Below, piece after piece: positions 10,881 to 23,271 of a stretch of 64,000 bases of DNA (the first letter of the stretch is position 1; each line of letters opens with the position of its first letter). Both the position numbers and the translations under genes were made by a program. Location: NCBI GenBank assembly GCA_030267565.1, contig BRXU01000001.1, positions 8,442,501 through 8,506,500 of the forward strand, read 5' to 3'. The notes under the pieces were generated by a model, which made no database searches, was not told the DNA's origin, and was given only the letters and a program-made list of their open reading frames with translations. The stretch is from Pleodorina starrii. Its lineage: Eukaryota; Chlorophyta; Chlorophyceae; Chlamydomonadales; Volvocaceae.

Positions 10881-11544
10881 GTGAGGGGGGAACGTGACGA
10901 CGAAGCGCGGCGGAGGGGACTGAGGCAGGGCGACGTGGCCGAATGGACCGCCCGGCAGTGCTCACGGTACTCGACAGACGGAGGGGGGGCGGTCCGCTGC
11001 TCCCGGGTGGGAGGGGAGGGCCCCTTCGTAGTGCCGGTGGAGGGGGAGAGTCTTTGGTTGCACCCTTGTGGGTTACTGTACGGGTGATGCTCGTCGGGTG
11101 CCAACTTTGGGGCCAACATTGGGTCGCGGCCGTGTGCGGTGCGACCTGCACAGGCAATCCTCTGGCTGGGTCCACCGTGCGTACACCAATTCTTTCATAC
11201 CTGTGTAACCTTGTCATTGCCCGGGGGAGTTCCCTGGGTTGAGGTTGTGGGACATTTGGGCGATGACAAGAGGCCTCGGAGGGATGACGTGTACGTGGAT
11301 TGCGGGTACGGACGATGACGGCATCGCAGGCCGCAACGTTACTACAATTAATTTTCCCAACTGCTGGCGCCTAAGGCGGCCAAGTTACTTATCTCCTTGC
11401 TTGAGTTGTAATATATTCTAGTTATTTGTGACCTGCAGTCAATTCAAAGAGCGGAATCATTCGAAAGTTGATACCCTCAAAGTCGCGAGCCAACGTTGTC
11501 ACTCGCCAACAGCGGTAGCCCACAACACGACGCCCCTCGGCGCG
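10881..11544 (+). other. 3' UTR of the transporter and GSH1 promoter/5' UTR
   Basis: No coding exon seen. TGTAA motifs, the chlorophycean poly(A) signal, occur at 11204-11208 and 11407-11411; either could end the transporter mRNA. The sequence around 11330-11425 is AT-richer than the surroundings and precedes the GSH1 start codon. Confidence 0.5.
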
Positions 11545-14500
11545 ATGTCGCGTCCGCTGGTGTCGGACTTAGATCGACAGCACTTGAAATCATGTCGGGC
11601 CGGCGCGCGGAGACTTCCGCGCACTATTCGGCTCGCGCCGGTGCATGCCAACGCCCCAGCTGTGGCGGAGCGGCGGACGGAGCCGCTCACTAAACAGGAG
11701 CTCGTTGATTTCCTTAGTTCGGGTTGCAAGCCAAAGAGCCAGTGGAGGTGCGCAGTTTTCGATATTTATCATACGGGACGATCCATGCGCACAGCGTTGG
11801 GAGAACTGCAGCTCTTAACAATTCGATTAGAACACTCCGCTTGTATGCGACCTGCCGATTTCTACGGCGCTGCCATGCGGTTTTGGGCGGCCACAGAACG
11901 ACTGCGCCATGCGCAGGATTGGCACGGAGCACGAGAAGCTGGGTTTCAACCTGCACGACAACAGCCGCATGACTTACGATCAGATAGCCCAGGTCCTCCG
12001 CAAGCTGGAGGCGCGGTTCGGCTGGCAGCCAATCATGGAGGACGGCCGCATTATCGGCGTCCACCTAGACGGCCAGAGCGTGACCCTGGAGCCCGGCGGC
12101 CAGTTTGAGCTCAGCGGTGCGCCCGTGGATTCAATCCACAAGACGTGCGCGGAGGTCAACAGCCACCTGTACCAGGTGGGGGAGGGGAGGGAAGAGGCTC
12201 ACGATGGGTTGGGAGGGGGCGGCGGGCGGTCTGCTGCAGAGCTTTGGGTGTTCGGGGGTGGCGGCGCCCTGCTGCCTTCCCCTTTTGCCACTTCGGGGGA
12301 ACGAAATGGAGTCTGAAGGGCGGGGGACCGTGGGTCCCTCCGCACGACCGACAGTCGGGGGACGGCGCCAGCACGGCGCGAGTCTGAACCCTATCCCCCC
12401 CCCTCCTTACCCACCACTGCCCACCACTGAAGGCAAGAGTCAGTTCCTTGCGAACGGAGAGACGCGAACGTGTAGCATGTAGCAGCACACGGGCCGCATG
12501 CAACAACAAGCGCGAGCAGAGCACGATGATGGTTATGTCTCGTTCGGTGTATTGGCGAGTTACCAACAACAAAGCCATGCCGACAAAACTTCACATCACC
12601 ACTCACAATCTGAGTGCGAGCTCGCTTCGTTGCACCTCCCTTGACTGGCCCTCCATCCATCGATCGATCGACAGGGGGCTGTGTCCACTGGGCGGCCACC
12701 TCTCCTCACACGTGGTTCCACTTGGGCTCGTCTTTCGGGTCGGCGGCCAGGGGGGATTGGCGGAGGGAGGGAGGTGGAGGGAGAGAGCGACTGCCAAAAA
12801 GCACGCCTGACTGGCCCCCTCAACTCCTTGCCCTCCTCCCCCGTCACGCCACGTCACCCCCCGCCCCTGGTTCTCAGGTCAAGGCCATCTGTGAGGAGCT
12901 CCACTGCGGCTTCCTGGGGGTGGGCTTCGACCCCAAGTGGGCCATTCCGGAGATACCGGTCATGCCAAAGGTGGGGGGGGGGGAGAGGGGAGGAGCGGAG
13001 GAGAGGAGGAGGGGAGGAGGGGGGAGGAGAGGAGGGGGGAGGGGAGGGGCGCCTGGACGGGGCAGAGGTGTTGACTGGACTCCATTCAAGCAAGCCCCGG
13101 TGGGAAGTGGGAGCGGAGGGACAGAGACGGGGGGGGGTGGCATCTTTTGGGACGGGGCCTTTGCCACTGGGCTGACATCCACTCGCGAGCCTCTTCGCTA
13201 GGGGGGTTTGTTGTGCGATGGAGGCGGAGGCGGGAGGTTCCGGCGGGAGCCAGGTCCCCCCCACCGGGGTGGGGTGGGGCCGCGCCTGGGTGGGGCCCGG
13301 GTGGGGCGGGAGCAGAGAGGGGCGGGTGGGAGGGGGCAGAGAGGAGCCTGGGGGGTGCCTGGGCGGGGGGATGTGGGGGCGCCGGGTGGGGGGGTAGAGT
13401 GCACCGTGGCTCGGTGGATGCGTGTGGGGGGCGCCGGGTGTATAGTTGGGGTGTGAGTGGGTTGGAGGGCGGCTATGTGGTGGTGGCGGCGGATGTGTCT
13501 CCGCCGGGCAGCTTGTCGGGCGGTGGAGGAGCATGTGGACACCCCACCCCACCAGTACCACCACACACACACCATGTCTCGTCAATTACCCGCCCCCCCT
13601 CCCCTCCCTCCACCCTCCCTCCCCCTCCCTCCCTTATCCCCCCCCCCCAGGGTCGCTATGCGCTGATGAAGGCCTACATGCCGACTGTGGGCACCATGGG
13701 GCTCGACATGATGTTCCGTACATGTACGGTGCAGGTACGGCACGGGGAGGCCATCGACGGTCGAGAGTCGTTTCGGTCGGATGCTGCGATCACCCCCACC
13801 CCAACCCATCCCCCGGGCCGGGCCGTTCTAATTACCCCCCATTAAACACACACGCACAAACAACTTGCCACATGGCCCGCCCTCCCCCTCCTCCTCCCCC
13901 CTCAGGTGAATCTGGACTTCGAGAGCGAGCGGGACATGGTGGACAAGTTCCGAATCGGTCTGGCTCTGCAGCCGGTGGCGAATGCGCTGTTCGCAAACTC
14001 GCCCTTCAAGGAGGGACGACCCACCGGGTGAGGGGAGGGGGAGGGGGGGCTGGCGGTACCGGCCCGGATCGGCCCGGCCGGGGGGGTTGGGGAGGGGGCT
14101 GCTGCGCCTGAGGGAGGCGGGTGGGGGGATGGGGTGGGGGGTGGCCTCCTGGCCGGTTGCCTCGAGGAGGAGGGGGTGGGGCTGTGGGAGGTCCCGGAAG
14201 GGGGGAGGAGGGAGAGAGGAGGTGTGTGTGTGTGTGTGTGTGTGTGTGCGGTAGAAGGGGCAGGTGCGGTCACGAAGCCCGGGGGGCTGCGGGGGGGGGT
14301 CTGCCCTGGCACCGTCCCTCCGCACGCGCGCCCCTGCGGTAAGACCCCACCCGACCCGACCCTACCCGGCCCCGGGTGCCGCGTCAGTTGAGCCGCTTGA
14401 GCCGCCTTCCTTCCCTCCTGCCTTTCGGACAACACGACGACTGCGAACGTTGACCCCGCCCCCCCCCTCCGAGTCACCCTAATAATGCCCCAAGCAGCAT

Positions 14501-17317
14501 TCACGTCACGATCAGGATCACGACATCCCTCCCCCCTCCCCCCCGCCCCCCCCTTCCGGGCAGCTATGTGAGCACGCGGGGTCACGTGTGGACGGATGTG
14601 GACAACTCCCGAACAGGCAACCTGCCGTTTGTGTTCCGGGAGGATATGTGCTTCGAGAGGTAAAGGGGGGGGAGCGGGGGGGGGGCGGGGGGGGGGTAAA
14701 GTGGGGTTTCTGGTAGCCTGTGGATTTGCGGGTTTGTGGGAGGAGCTGTGTGGGATCTGCGCGGGGGGGGAGGGGGAGAGGGCGCGTCGTCCCCTGTACA
14801 TACATCCCAAACCGCCGCGCACCGCTGTGTTGCCGTACTGTCGTACACAGGTACGTGGAGTACGCCATGGACGTGCCCATGTACTTTGTGTACCGCAACG
14901 GGCAGTACGTCAATGCGCTGGGGATGAGCTGGCGGGACTTCATGGCGGGGAGGCTGCCCGCACTGCCCGGTGAGGGGGGGGGGCTGGGGGGGGAGGGAGA
15001 AGTGGGCTGGGGGGGGCTGGGCTGGCGGGGCCGAGGGCTGGGGCTTGGGGGGCCGGGGTGGAGAGCCAAGCCGTGTTGGGATGAGGGCGGGGGTGGGGCC
15101 CGGGGGTTGGGTGGGGTCGTTCCGTGTAGCTCACACCCACCGCTCGTTACCGCACGTCGGGTGCCAATCACACCCCCCTGCCCTGCCCTCTGTCCTGCCC
15201 TTCCCTGCGGCCCCTTGTCCATGTAGCTGCTGCCCCGACCACACACAGTACACACACGTGTTATCCTCTCCCGCCGCTGCGCCCCTCTGCCTTCCCCTAA
15301 CCCTAAAACCCTCCAACCCTCCCCGGCCCCAGGCGAGTACCCCACCCTCGCTGACTGGGCGAACCACCTGACCACCATATTCCCCGAGGTGGGGGAGGGC
15401 CGGGGGGAAGGGCGGGGGGGGGGCCAGGCGGGGAACGGGGAACGGAGGGTATGGCGGGGAGGCAAGACCTCTTGACGGACAGGTAGCAAGCGGAGGAGGC
15501 GGCGGGGTCCAGGGGGGCGGCTGCGACGTCGCCGCACGCGGTGGGCGTTTCGCTCGGAGGCACTTTCGCTCAAAGGTCGCGCAGTGCAGTGCCGGCAGTG
15601 CAGTACCACCGATAGTAGGTGGGCGCACCGCGGCTGTGCTGTCTCCAACACGCAACGGTGCTGTCCCTCTCTTTCATCCCTCCCTCTCTCTCTCTCTCCC
15701 TCTTTCTCCCTCTCTCCCTCTGCCTCTGGTGCACATGTGCGTGGCTGCTAGTCTGCAATCCACTCCCTCCCCCCCCTCTCCCACTGCGAATGGGTTGTCA
15801 CCCGCAGCCCCCCCCCGGCCTCGACCTCGGCCTCACGCTCCCTTCCCCCCCCCGCCCCCCCCCCCCGGGTGGTTGCAGGTCCGTCTCAAGAAGTACCTCG
15901 AGATGCGGGGGGCTGACGGGGGGCCCTGGCGCATGCTGTGTGCGCTACCAGCCCTCTGGGTGGGGCTGCTGTACGACGACGAGGCGCAGCAGCAGGTGGG
16001 TGGGTGGCTGGGTGGATGGGTGGATGGCTGGGTGCGGCCCCCTTTCCCTCCCTCCTCCCCCTCTTTGGGGTCGGAGCACAGCACAGCTCCCTCGTTATCA
16101 TGACGTGTGTGTTTGCGGGTGGGGGGGTGAGCAGCCATATCTCCCCCCGCAAGCCGCAACCCAATCGGACGCAATAAAGTAACGCCCGCCTTCCTTCCTT
16201 GGCCTTCCCGGCCCCTGCCGCCGTCACCTCAGCTTGTGCTTATTCGGACTGCCCTCCCCTTCCCTGCCCCCCCCCATTTCCCGCCCCCCCTTTCCCCCCT
16301 TCCCCCCCTCCGCCCCCCCCCCCTCAGGCCCTGGCTCTCGTGTCCGACTGGACGGATGCGGAGAGGGACTGTCTGCGGACGGAGGTGACTCGCTTCGGAC
16401 TGAGGACCCGGTTCAGGGGGGGAACGGTGCAGGACCTGGCCAAGGAGGTGGGTCGGGGGGGGGGGTTGGGGAGGGGGGGAGCGGGGGATGGCGCCGCACC
16501 GCATCGTCCTAGGCATTAAGGGGGCTGGTGCATCGGGCATGGGGGCGCGGATGAGTCGGCCCAACCCCCTTCTGGGCGCCGAACACGGACTGTCTGTCTG
16601 CGAGTTCTCCGTTGTGGGCACAAATGTACCTTTGCCCCGCCGCCGGTGGTGGTGGTGGTGGTGGTGGTGGTGGTGGTTGCGGATGTTGCCCCGCCCAGAC
16701 CTGATGTCCGCTTGGTTCGCCTTTCCCCCGCCGCACCCCTGACCCCCTCCCCCCCCCCCCCCCCAGGTGGTGTCCATCGCCCGGGGTGGTCTGCAGCGGA
16801 GGGGTGCGGATGAGGCGTCCTTTTTGAAGCGGCTCGAGGTCATTGCGGAGACGGGGCTCACACAGGTGGGGGGGGGTGGGCAGGGGGGGAGGGGGGGAGG
16901 GAGGGGGGAGGGGGTGGCTGGCTGGGGGGCCGGGGTGGGCGAGTGGATAGGAGCGGATGACAATGAGGGGTTCCGCGCCCCGTGTACGGTACTTGAGCCG
17001 TACTACCGGGTACGGCTAGCCGGTACCACAGCGGCTTTGTATACGGTGATACTGCCTTGGGCGGGATTGACCCTGGGTGATCCCAGTCCCCACCTCCCCG
17101 GGTCGGGGACCTCCCCGCCCTTGACCGCCCATGACCGCCATAACTGCCCCGCCCCCACATGTCACATGCGGGGCCACCCCCCATGACCCCCCGCCCCCCC
17201 TCCCCCCCTCCCCCCCTCCCCCCCCTAAACCCCCCTCAGTCGGACCACTTGTTGGAGCTGTATGAGACCAAATGGAAGCGCTCCGTGGACCCCCTCTACA
17301 CCGAGTTCATGTACTGA
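11545..17317 (+). CDS. GSH1: Glutamate-cysteine ligase, chloroplast, plant type
   Basis: Makes gamma-glutamylcysteine from glutamate and cysteine with ATP, the first and usually limiting step of glutathione synthesis; in plants it is plastidial. Twelve exons: 11545-11747, 11917-12175, 12878-12970, 13651-13734, 13906-14027, 14564-14659, 14851-14969, 15333-15388, 15879-15995, 16328-16447, 16767-16865, 17240-17317. All phases agree and give 481 residues, slightly shorter than land-plant enzymes. The N-terminus is Arg-rich and looks like a transit peptide, with a VHA motif at residues 33-35. Family motifs follow: GTEHEKLGF (about 70-78), [18 protein letters not shown] text reading [35 protein letters not shown] (353-362), and an [12 protein letters not shown] end. 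The first in-frame ATG (11545) was chosen. No frameshift or missing motif seen. Introns begin with G-runs and end with C-runs. Confidence 0.95.
14221..14248. repeat. (GT)n microsatellite in GSH1 intron 5
   Basis: About 13 GT dinucleotides inside the GSH1 intron 14028-14563. Confidence 0.9.
16645..16678. repeat. (TGG)n microsatellite in GSH1 intron 10
   Basis: About 11 GGT/TGG triplets inside the GSH1 intron 16448-16766. Confidence 0.9.
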
Positions 17318-19084
17318 AGCAACCCCCGGGCGGAGGGCGGAGGGCGAGGGGCGGAGAGCAACCCCAAGCACCCGCCTGACCGTCGCCGCGCCCTCCCCCT
17401 CCCCCCTGCCCGCCCGCCCGCCGGGCTCCGCACCAATCCGTGCGTGCGGAGGTCAGGAAGGGGCACACGTGCGCCTCTGAGGAGAAGGAGCACCGAACCG
17501 CACCGACAGGGGCGACAGGGGGCGAGAAGGGGGGGGGCGGCGGTGGCGTTAAATCGTGCCCTCGTGCACGTGCGCGCGCGCATGCGAGCAATAGATTTTT
17601 TTCGGATACTTCCCTTGCGGGCCCCTTGCTGCATGTCGATAGCTGCAATGGCGATAGCGCCAAGCAGCACATCACCCCATCACACGCTTTTGAGCCCATG
17701 AGCAGCTGTTGTGTCTCTCTGTACGGCCGGTGGTTCTGGAGCGCCCGGCCCGGTCTCCGCGGTCCGCAATTCGAGTTTTCGAACGCCAGCCCGGGGTGGC
17801 GACAGAGGGAGCTGCGGCGCGGCAGAAGGCTGTGGTGGGGGGGGGGAGTAGGGCGCACGCTTGCTGCGGATTGCTGCTGTTGCCGTCCCCCTCCCCACCC
17901 CCCGGGGATGTATCAATGCATGAAAGGGCGTTCGGACTGCCGCTTGCCTGCTTGTCGTCTGGGGCGGTGCGAACTCGACATCCCCTGCACATCCGCCCCG
18001 TGTTCAAGCGGCGGCTGTTGCGGCGGCAGCGGTGGGGGTGGGGGTGGGGCTTGGTAGGTGGCGGCCCTCACCCGGTGGATGATGTGCAAGTGAGGAGGAG
18101 GATACGTTACTCTCCAGGGAGGGGATGTAGACTGGTTCGTTTCACCGTCGTGCAGTGCCCGGGAATCGCTTTCTGTTGTCTTTGTTCTTGGTCGCGGTGC
18201 TTGCCTGCCTACCTACCTACCTGGCTGGCTAGCTACCCACACATCTGCTTTGGCGATGAGGACGCCATGAGCGCACAAGTGAGCCCTCTGTTGAATAGTT
18301 CTTGGGCTCATCGTCGCGTTGGGATGTCACAGCGGACGGTCGGGACGTCTGTTCTCCCTCCCGTGTCGCAAGTAGCCGGAAGGGTATCACGGTGGGGGGA
18401 AGTTGTTTGGTGGTGCGCATTCGTCTCGATGCGGATTGTCAACGATGTTGGTACTGCTCTCAACAGAGGGAAGGCCGCCTCTCCCCGTTGCTGCGATGTT
18501 GTCGCGGTCCTGTTGTGACATTCCGTCTGGACAAGGCACCGATGTCTGCCGGTGCCGCGTCCGGCCGGGGCCATCAGCCCGTCTACCCTCCCTCCCGGAC
18601 CAAGCAACAGCTCTTTAAATCGTACCAGGGCAATAAAGCGCGCTACACTGGCTATCAAACGTTGGTGGGGACCTGTCCCTTGCATTGCTGTCTCCCCGAC
18701 GAGAGTCTTGCAGCCTGTGCACACACACACACATACACACACAGATCACAGCTACCGGTACGTACGTAACCGTAACGCTTGGACGTTAATTCTTCGCACG
18801 CCGAGATGGAATGAGGCGCTGCTCGAGAGGGGAACCCTGCCGCTGGGCGACGGCGCGAGCGGGCAGTAACTGCAAGAACGGAGGGCCGGCCGTTTCTCGC
18901 CCCCCCCCCCCGCTTAGACGCGCGTGTCGATTGGCACACCGAACGGGGATGTTGCAGTGGTCCAGGGGCCACCAGGGAAGGGAGCCTACGGCCCAACTGT
19001 CGGTTCCCGCTCCATAGCTCTCTCCTTCAGGTGACCTTCCCTCCCACAACAGGAAACCCTTGCGAAGCTGCCCCCCGGCCGACA
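17318..19084. other. Convergent intergenic region after GSH1
   Basis: Holds the GSH1 3' UTR and the region between two converging genes. No plus-strand TGTAA was found here; an AATAAA sits near 18630. A (CA)n tract lies at 18720-18742. ORFs in this stretch are short and show no family motif. I see no other gene. Confidence 0.5.
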
Positions 19085-22000
19085 TTACAGCCCCTGCCAC
19101 TCCATTTTGCCGCCAAAGGCGTCGAAAGCGGCCGCAGCGCTTCCCGCCCCACCACCCGCCCCGGCCCGGCCCCGCCCGCGGCCGCCGCGGGCCGCAGCGG
19201 CAGTGCCCGCCCCGACCGCGCCGCGCCCAACCCGACCCCGACCCGCCGCCACCGCCCCAGCAGGAGCTGCGGCCGCGGCCGTGTTACTGCCCCGGCCCCG
19301 GCCCCCTGCGACAGTATCACCCGCGCTGCCGCCGGCGCCCCCCTGCGTCACCGCTACCTCCGAAATCTCCCGCATGCGCTTCCTGCCGCCCTTACCCTGC
19401 GCTGCCGGTCCTGGGTGGGCTGCTGTCCCCGGCCCTGACCCCCTTCCCCGACCTGGCACCGGCGCGCGACTGCCTGGCTGCTGCAGCGGAGGAGGCGGCG
19501 CGGGCGGCTGCGACCCAGGTCCCGGAGGCTGCTGCTGCTGCAGCTGCAGCGGCTGCTGTAGCGGCTGCTGCAGCGGAGGTGGAGGTGGAGTCGGGTGCAG
19601 TCCAAGGTGCGGCTGCCACGGCTGCTGTGCTTGCGGCTGTTGCTGTTGCTGCTGTTGCTGCGGCAGCAAGGGTCGCGTCTGCGGCTGCAGCCCCGGCGGG
19701 TGCAGTATGCCCGGGGGGTGTGCGGCATTGCCTGCAGGGGCCTGGCCGGGGCCCCAGGCGGGGAGCCCAGCGCCAAAACCCGAGAGCCCTCCAGGCCCAA
19801 TGCCGCCGCTGCCGCTGCCGCTGCCGGCTCTGGAGCCGTCTAGACCAGGTACACTGCCGCCAAGCCACGGCGCGTGAGGCGCCTGCTGCTGCTGCTGCTG
19901 CTGGTGGTGGTAGTGATGCGGGGGTGGGTTGGTGAGCAGCTGTGCAGCAGCGGGGGGATGTTGTTGCTGCTGCTGCTGTGGCGGTAGCTGCGGCGGTAGC
20001 TGCGGCGGTGGCGGTGCCGCTGTTGCCGCTGGCCCGGCCGCAGCCGCCACGTTGCCCCCAAGTCCGGGCGGGCGGTGCGCGGGTGCATGCTGCTGCTGAT
20101 GCGGCTCACGGCGCACCGCATAGGTCTGATACACGGGCAGCTGGAAGTGAGGCCGCCGGGTCGCCTGCTGCTGATGCTGCGTCTGTTGCTGCTGCGGCTG
20201 CGGCTGAGGTGGCTGCGGCTGCTGCAGCTGTGCCTGAGCTGGCAGCGGCTGTTGCAGCGAGACCGGCGGCGGCTGCGCCAACGGTGCCGTCGGTCCCCAC
20301 TGCTGTGACTGCTGTGACTGTTGGTGCTGCGACTGCTGTTGGTGCTGCTGGTGCTGTTGGTGCTGGTGCAGTGATGCTGCGGACGGCCTCAGCTGGGCGG
20401 GCGCCTCTTGCGGCACAGGCGCCGGCGGCGGCGGCGGCGGGACGTGGGTCGGCCGCGGCTGAGGATGCGAAGTGTCAGCAGCAGTTGGCTGCAGTGCGGC
20501 CGGAGCCCCACCGCAAGCAGCAGCAGCCCCATCGCCGCCACCGCCACCGCCGCTGCTTGCGCCGCCGCCGCCGTCGGGCCCTGCAGCGACACCGGCGTCG
20601 CGCCGTGGGCCCTGCTCGGGGTGCCGTTGCCTGGCGGTTGCTTCCGCCTGGGCTGGAGAGGCCGCCACCTCCTCAATCACAACGACGGGCGGCCGGGGCG
20701 GGACCGCGGGCAGCGCCAGCAGCGCGACTGGCGCCGCCGCTGCGCTGCCGCCGCTGCCGCCGCTGGCGGCGGCGGCAGCGGCGGCAGCCCCTCCTCCGCC
20801 AGTAGTAGCTCCCGGCGCCGCGGGTCGGTGGATGGCGGTGAGCTCCTCCGTCACGACGACTGGGAGGTTTTAAGTTTGGGAGTTGGCGGTTGGCAGTTAA
20901 AAGCTAGCGGTTGGGATTTTGAGGGAACGGGTCACTGCATTGGGAGTTGCAGACATGCGGCGCGTGCTCGCATGCGCAGGAAACCAGGTGTAGAACACTT
21001 GGGAATCGCGTGGTATGGAACTCACCCCCAATGGCGGCAATCCTTGAGGTGATTTCAGGACACTGGCGCACTAGCTAACTTCTCCCACCTTTTCCCCCAA
21101 AACAAATCGACCACAGCGTTGCGTAAGAGCACCGGCCCGTGCGCTACGCCCCTCTACCTGTGCTGTCGAATCTATCGCCCGCCCCTCCGCCGCCCCCGTT
21201 GCCGTTGCCGTTGCCGCCCACAGCCCTCCCTGGACCGCCGCCGCCGGCCCTCGCTTGGTGCAGCTCCTGGACCGTAATGGTGTTTCGGAGCACTGTGTGG
21301 GGGGAGGCCTGCACGCAGACGAGAGGGAGGGAGGGGAGTAATTAAAACGGCCCGGGACGAGGGAACGCAACGCAGATACCTGGGATATTACCTGAGGATT
21401 ACCTGATATCTCCAGCAGAAATAAAACGGGACGGGAAGACGCGGCCGGGGCGAGGGCAGAGAGGGTCGGCGTATCGGGATGTAGGCTGGCGGGATGCGCG
21501 CGCGGTTCGAGGCCCGGGCGTGTTTCGACGAATTGGATCCGTCCCCAACTTTGCCGCAGATGTTTGCACATGGTTGCAGTCATCATCCACAGGGGAGGAG
21601 GGCGCCGAGCAAGGCAGCCAATGTCAGCCATGTCCCGTTCGCCCGAGTCCCTCCCACGAGCCGTGTCCCGTCCGCCCTCGTCACCCAATCCCTCTCCACC
21701 TGTACGGTGCGCGTGATGACCGTCTCCTGGTAGATCATGGCGGGTCGGCCGACGCCACCACCACCTGAGCCACCGCCGCCGCCGCCGCCGCCACCGCCGC
21801 CGGTTCGGACGCTACCGTCCTCGCCACCGTGTTCGCTGCTGCCTCGGCCGTGTTGCGGGCGGCGCTGCTCCGCCGGCGCAGGACCCGGCGGCGGCCTCCC
21901 GTGGTGTCGCTTCTGCCGCTGCTGCTGCTGCTGCTGCCTGCCCGGTGGCCAGCTCTCCGCAGGGGGCCCGTCCCTAGCTACGCCGCCGAAGCCGGCACCG

Positions 22001-23236
22001 CCACCGGCGGCGGCAGCACCTCCTCCTCCCATCCCCAAACCCTCGGACCCAACCCCTGAGTCCCACGAGTTCGCGGCGGAGGGGGAGGGACATCGCGGCG
22101 GTGGCGGCGGAGGACGAGAGCGGCCGCCGCTGCGGCCCGAAGGGCCGCCGCGGCCGCCGCCGCCTCCCAAGCGCCCCCGATCCGCCTGGGTCTCCTCCAC
22201 GTCGTACATTTCGAAGATGTCATCATCGATACTGGTTTGAGTGTTGAGGTTGACGTCCGGATCAATATCAAGCTCTTCGGGATCGTCGAGGTTGTCCCAA
22301 CCCCCGCCGCCGCCACTGCCGCCGCCGCCGCGGCCGCGTCCAGCGCCAGCACCGCTGCCAGGACGCCAGGCGCCGGCAGCCTGCCGTCCGGGCCCGCCGC
22401 CGCGCATACCACCGCCGCCGATCTGTCCCGTCGCCGCTGCCGCCGCCGTCGAGGAGGGCCAGCGGCCGGGCTGCGTCTCGTGACGCTGGCCCCTCGGAGG
22501 CCTGCCTCCGCCGCCGCCTCCGCCGCCACCGTAAACGCCGGCGCCGGGCTGCGACAGCTCGTTGTCGTCGTCGTCGTCGCTCGGTGCCCAGTCGGAAGCG
22601 GGGAATGAGCCGTAGGCACCGGCCGCCGCGTCGTCGTCACCGCGGCCGTCGTGGCCGCCGTCGTCGCGCATTCGCGCGCGGCGGTGCCGCCGGTCCCCTT
22701 CCCAGTTCGTTGCATCCAACCCTCCGTCCAATTCCCCGAACTGGCGGTCCGCGGGATCGCGGGCGCCGTCCTGGGTCCCTCCCTGGACACCGACGTCGCC
22801 GTCGTCATCGTCGGGTTCCTCGACCATGTAGCACGGCTGCGCGCTCGCGTGTGCAGCAGCGCCGGGGCGTCGCTGCTGATGATGATCCGACGGCGGCTGA
22901 CGCCGTTGCTGTGGTTGTTGTGATGTCGGCTGCGATGTCGGGCGCTGTGAGTCTGCGCCTCCGCCCGAGGGGCCCTCAGTCGCGAGCCCCTGCGACCAAG
23001 CATGCGCGTGCCGCCGCAGCGGCTCCTGTTGCAGCGACAGCCGCTCCCACCGCCCGTCGCCGACGTCGCCGCCTCCGCTGCCGCCAACAGACTCCGGACC
23101 GCCGCCGCCGGCCTCCCAGCCGCGCACCTGTTCCCCCGAGCGGTTGCCCAGCGGGTTCTTGTACTGCTGATGCTGGTACTGATGATGCTGATGGTACTGC
23201 TGCTGCTGATGGTGTGGCTGGTGCGGCTGGTGGTAT

Positions 23237-23271
<35 letters not shown>

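Noticed and set aside
21503..21513. ggttcgaggcc, matching a tRNA B-box consensus; a similar cttcgaatcc near 49640
   Set aside because: Flanking bases do not form a T-stem or an acceptor stem, and no A box was found at the right distance.
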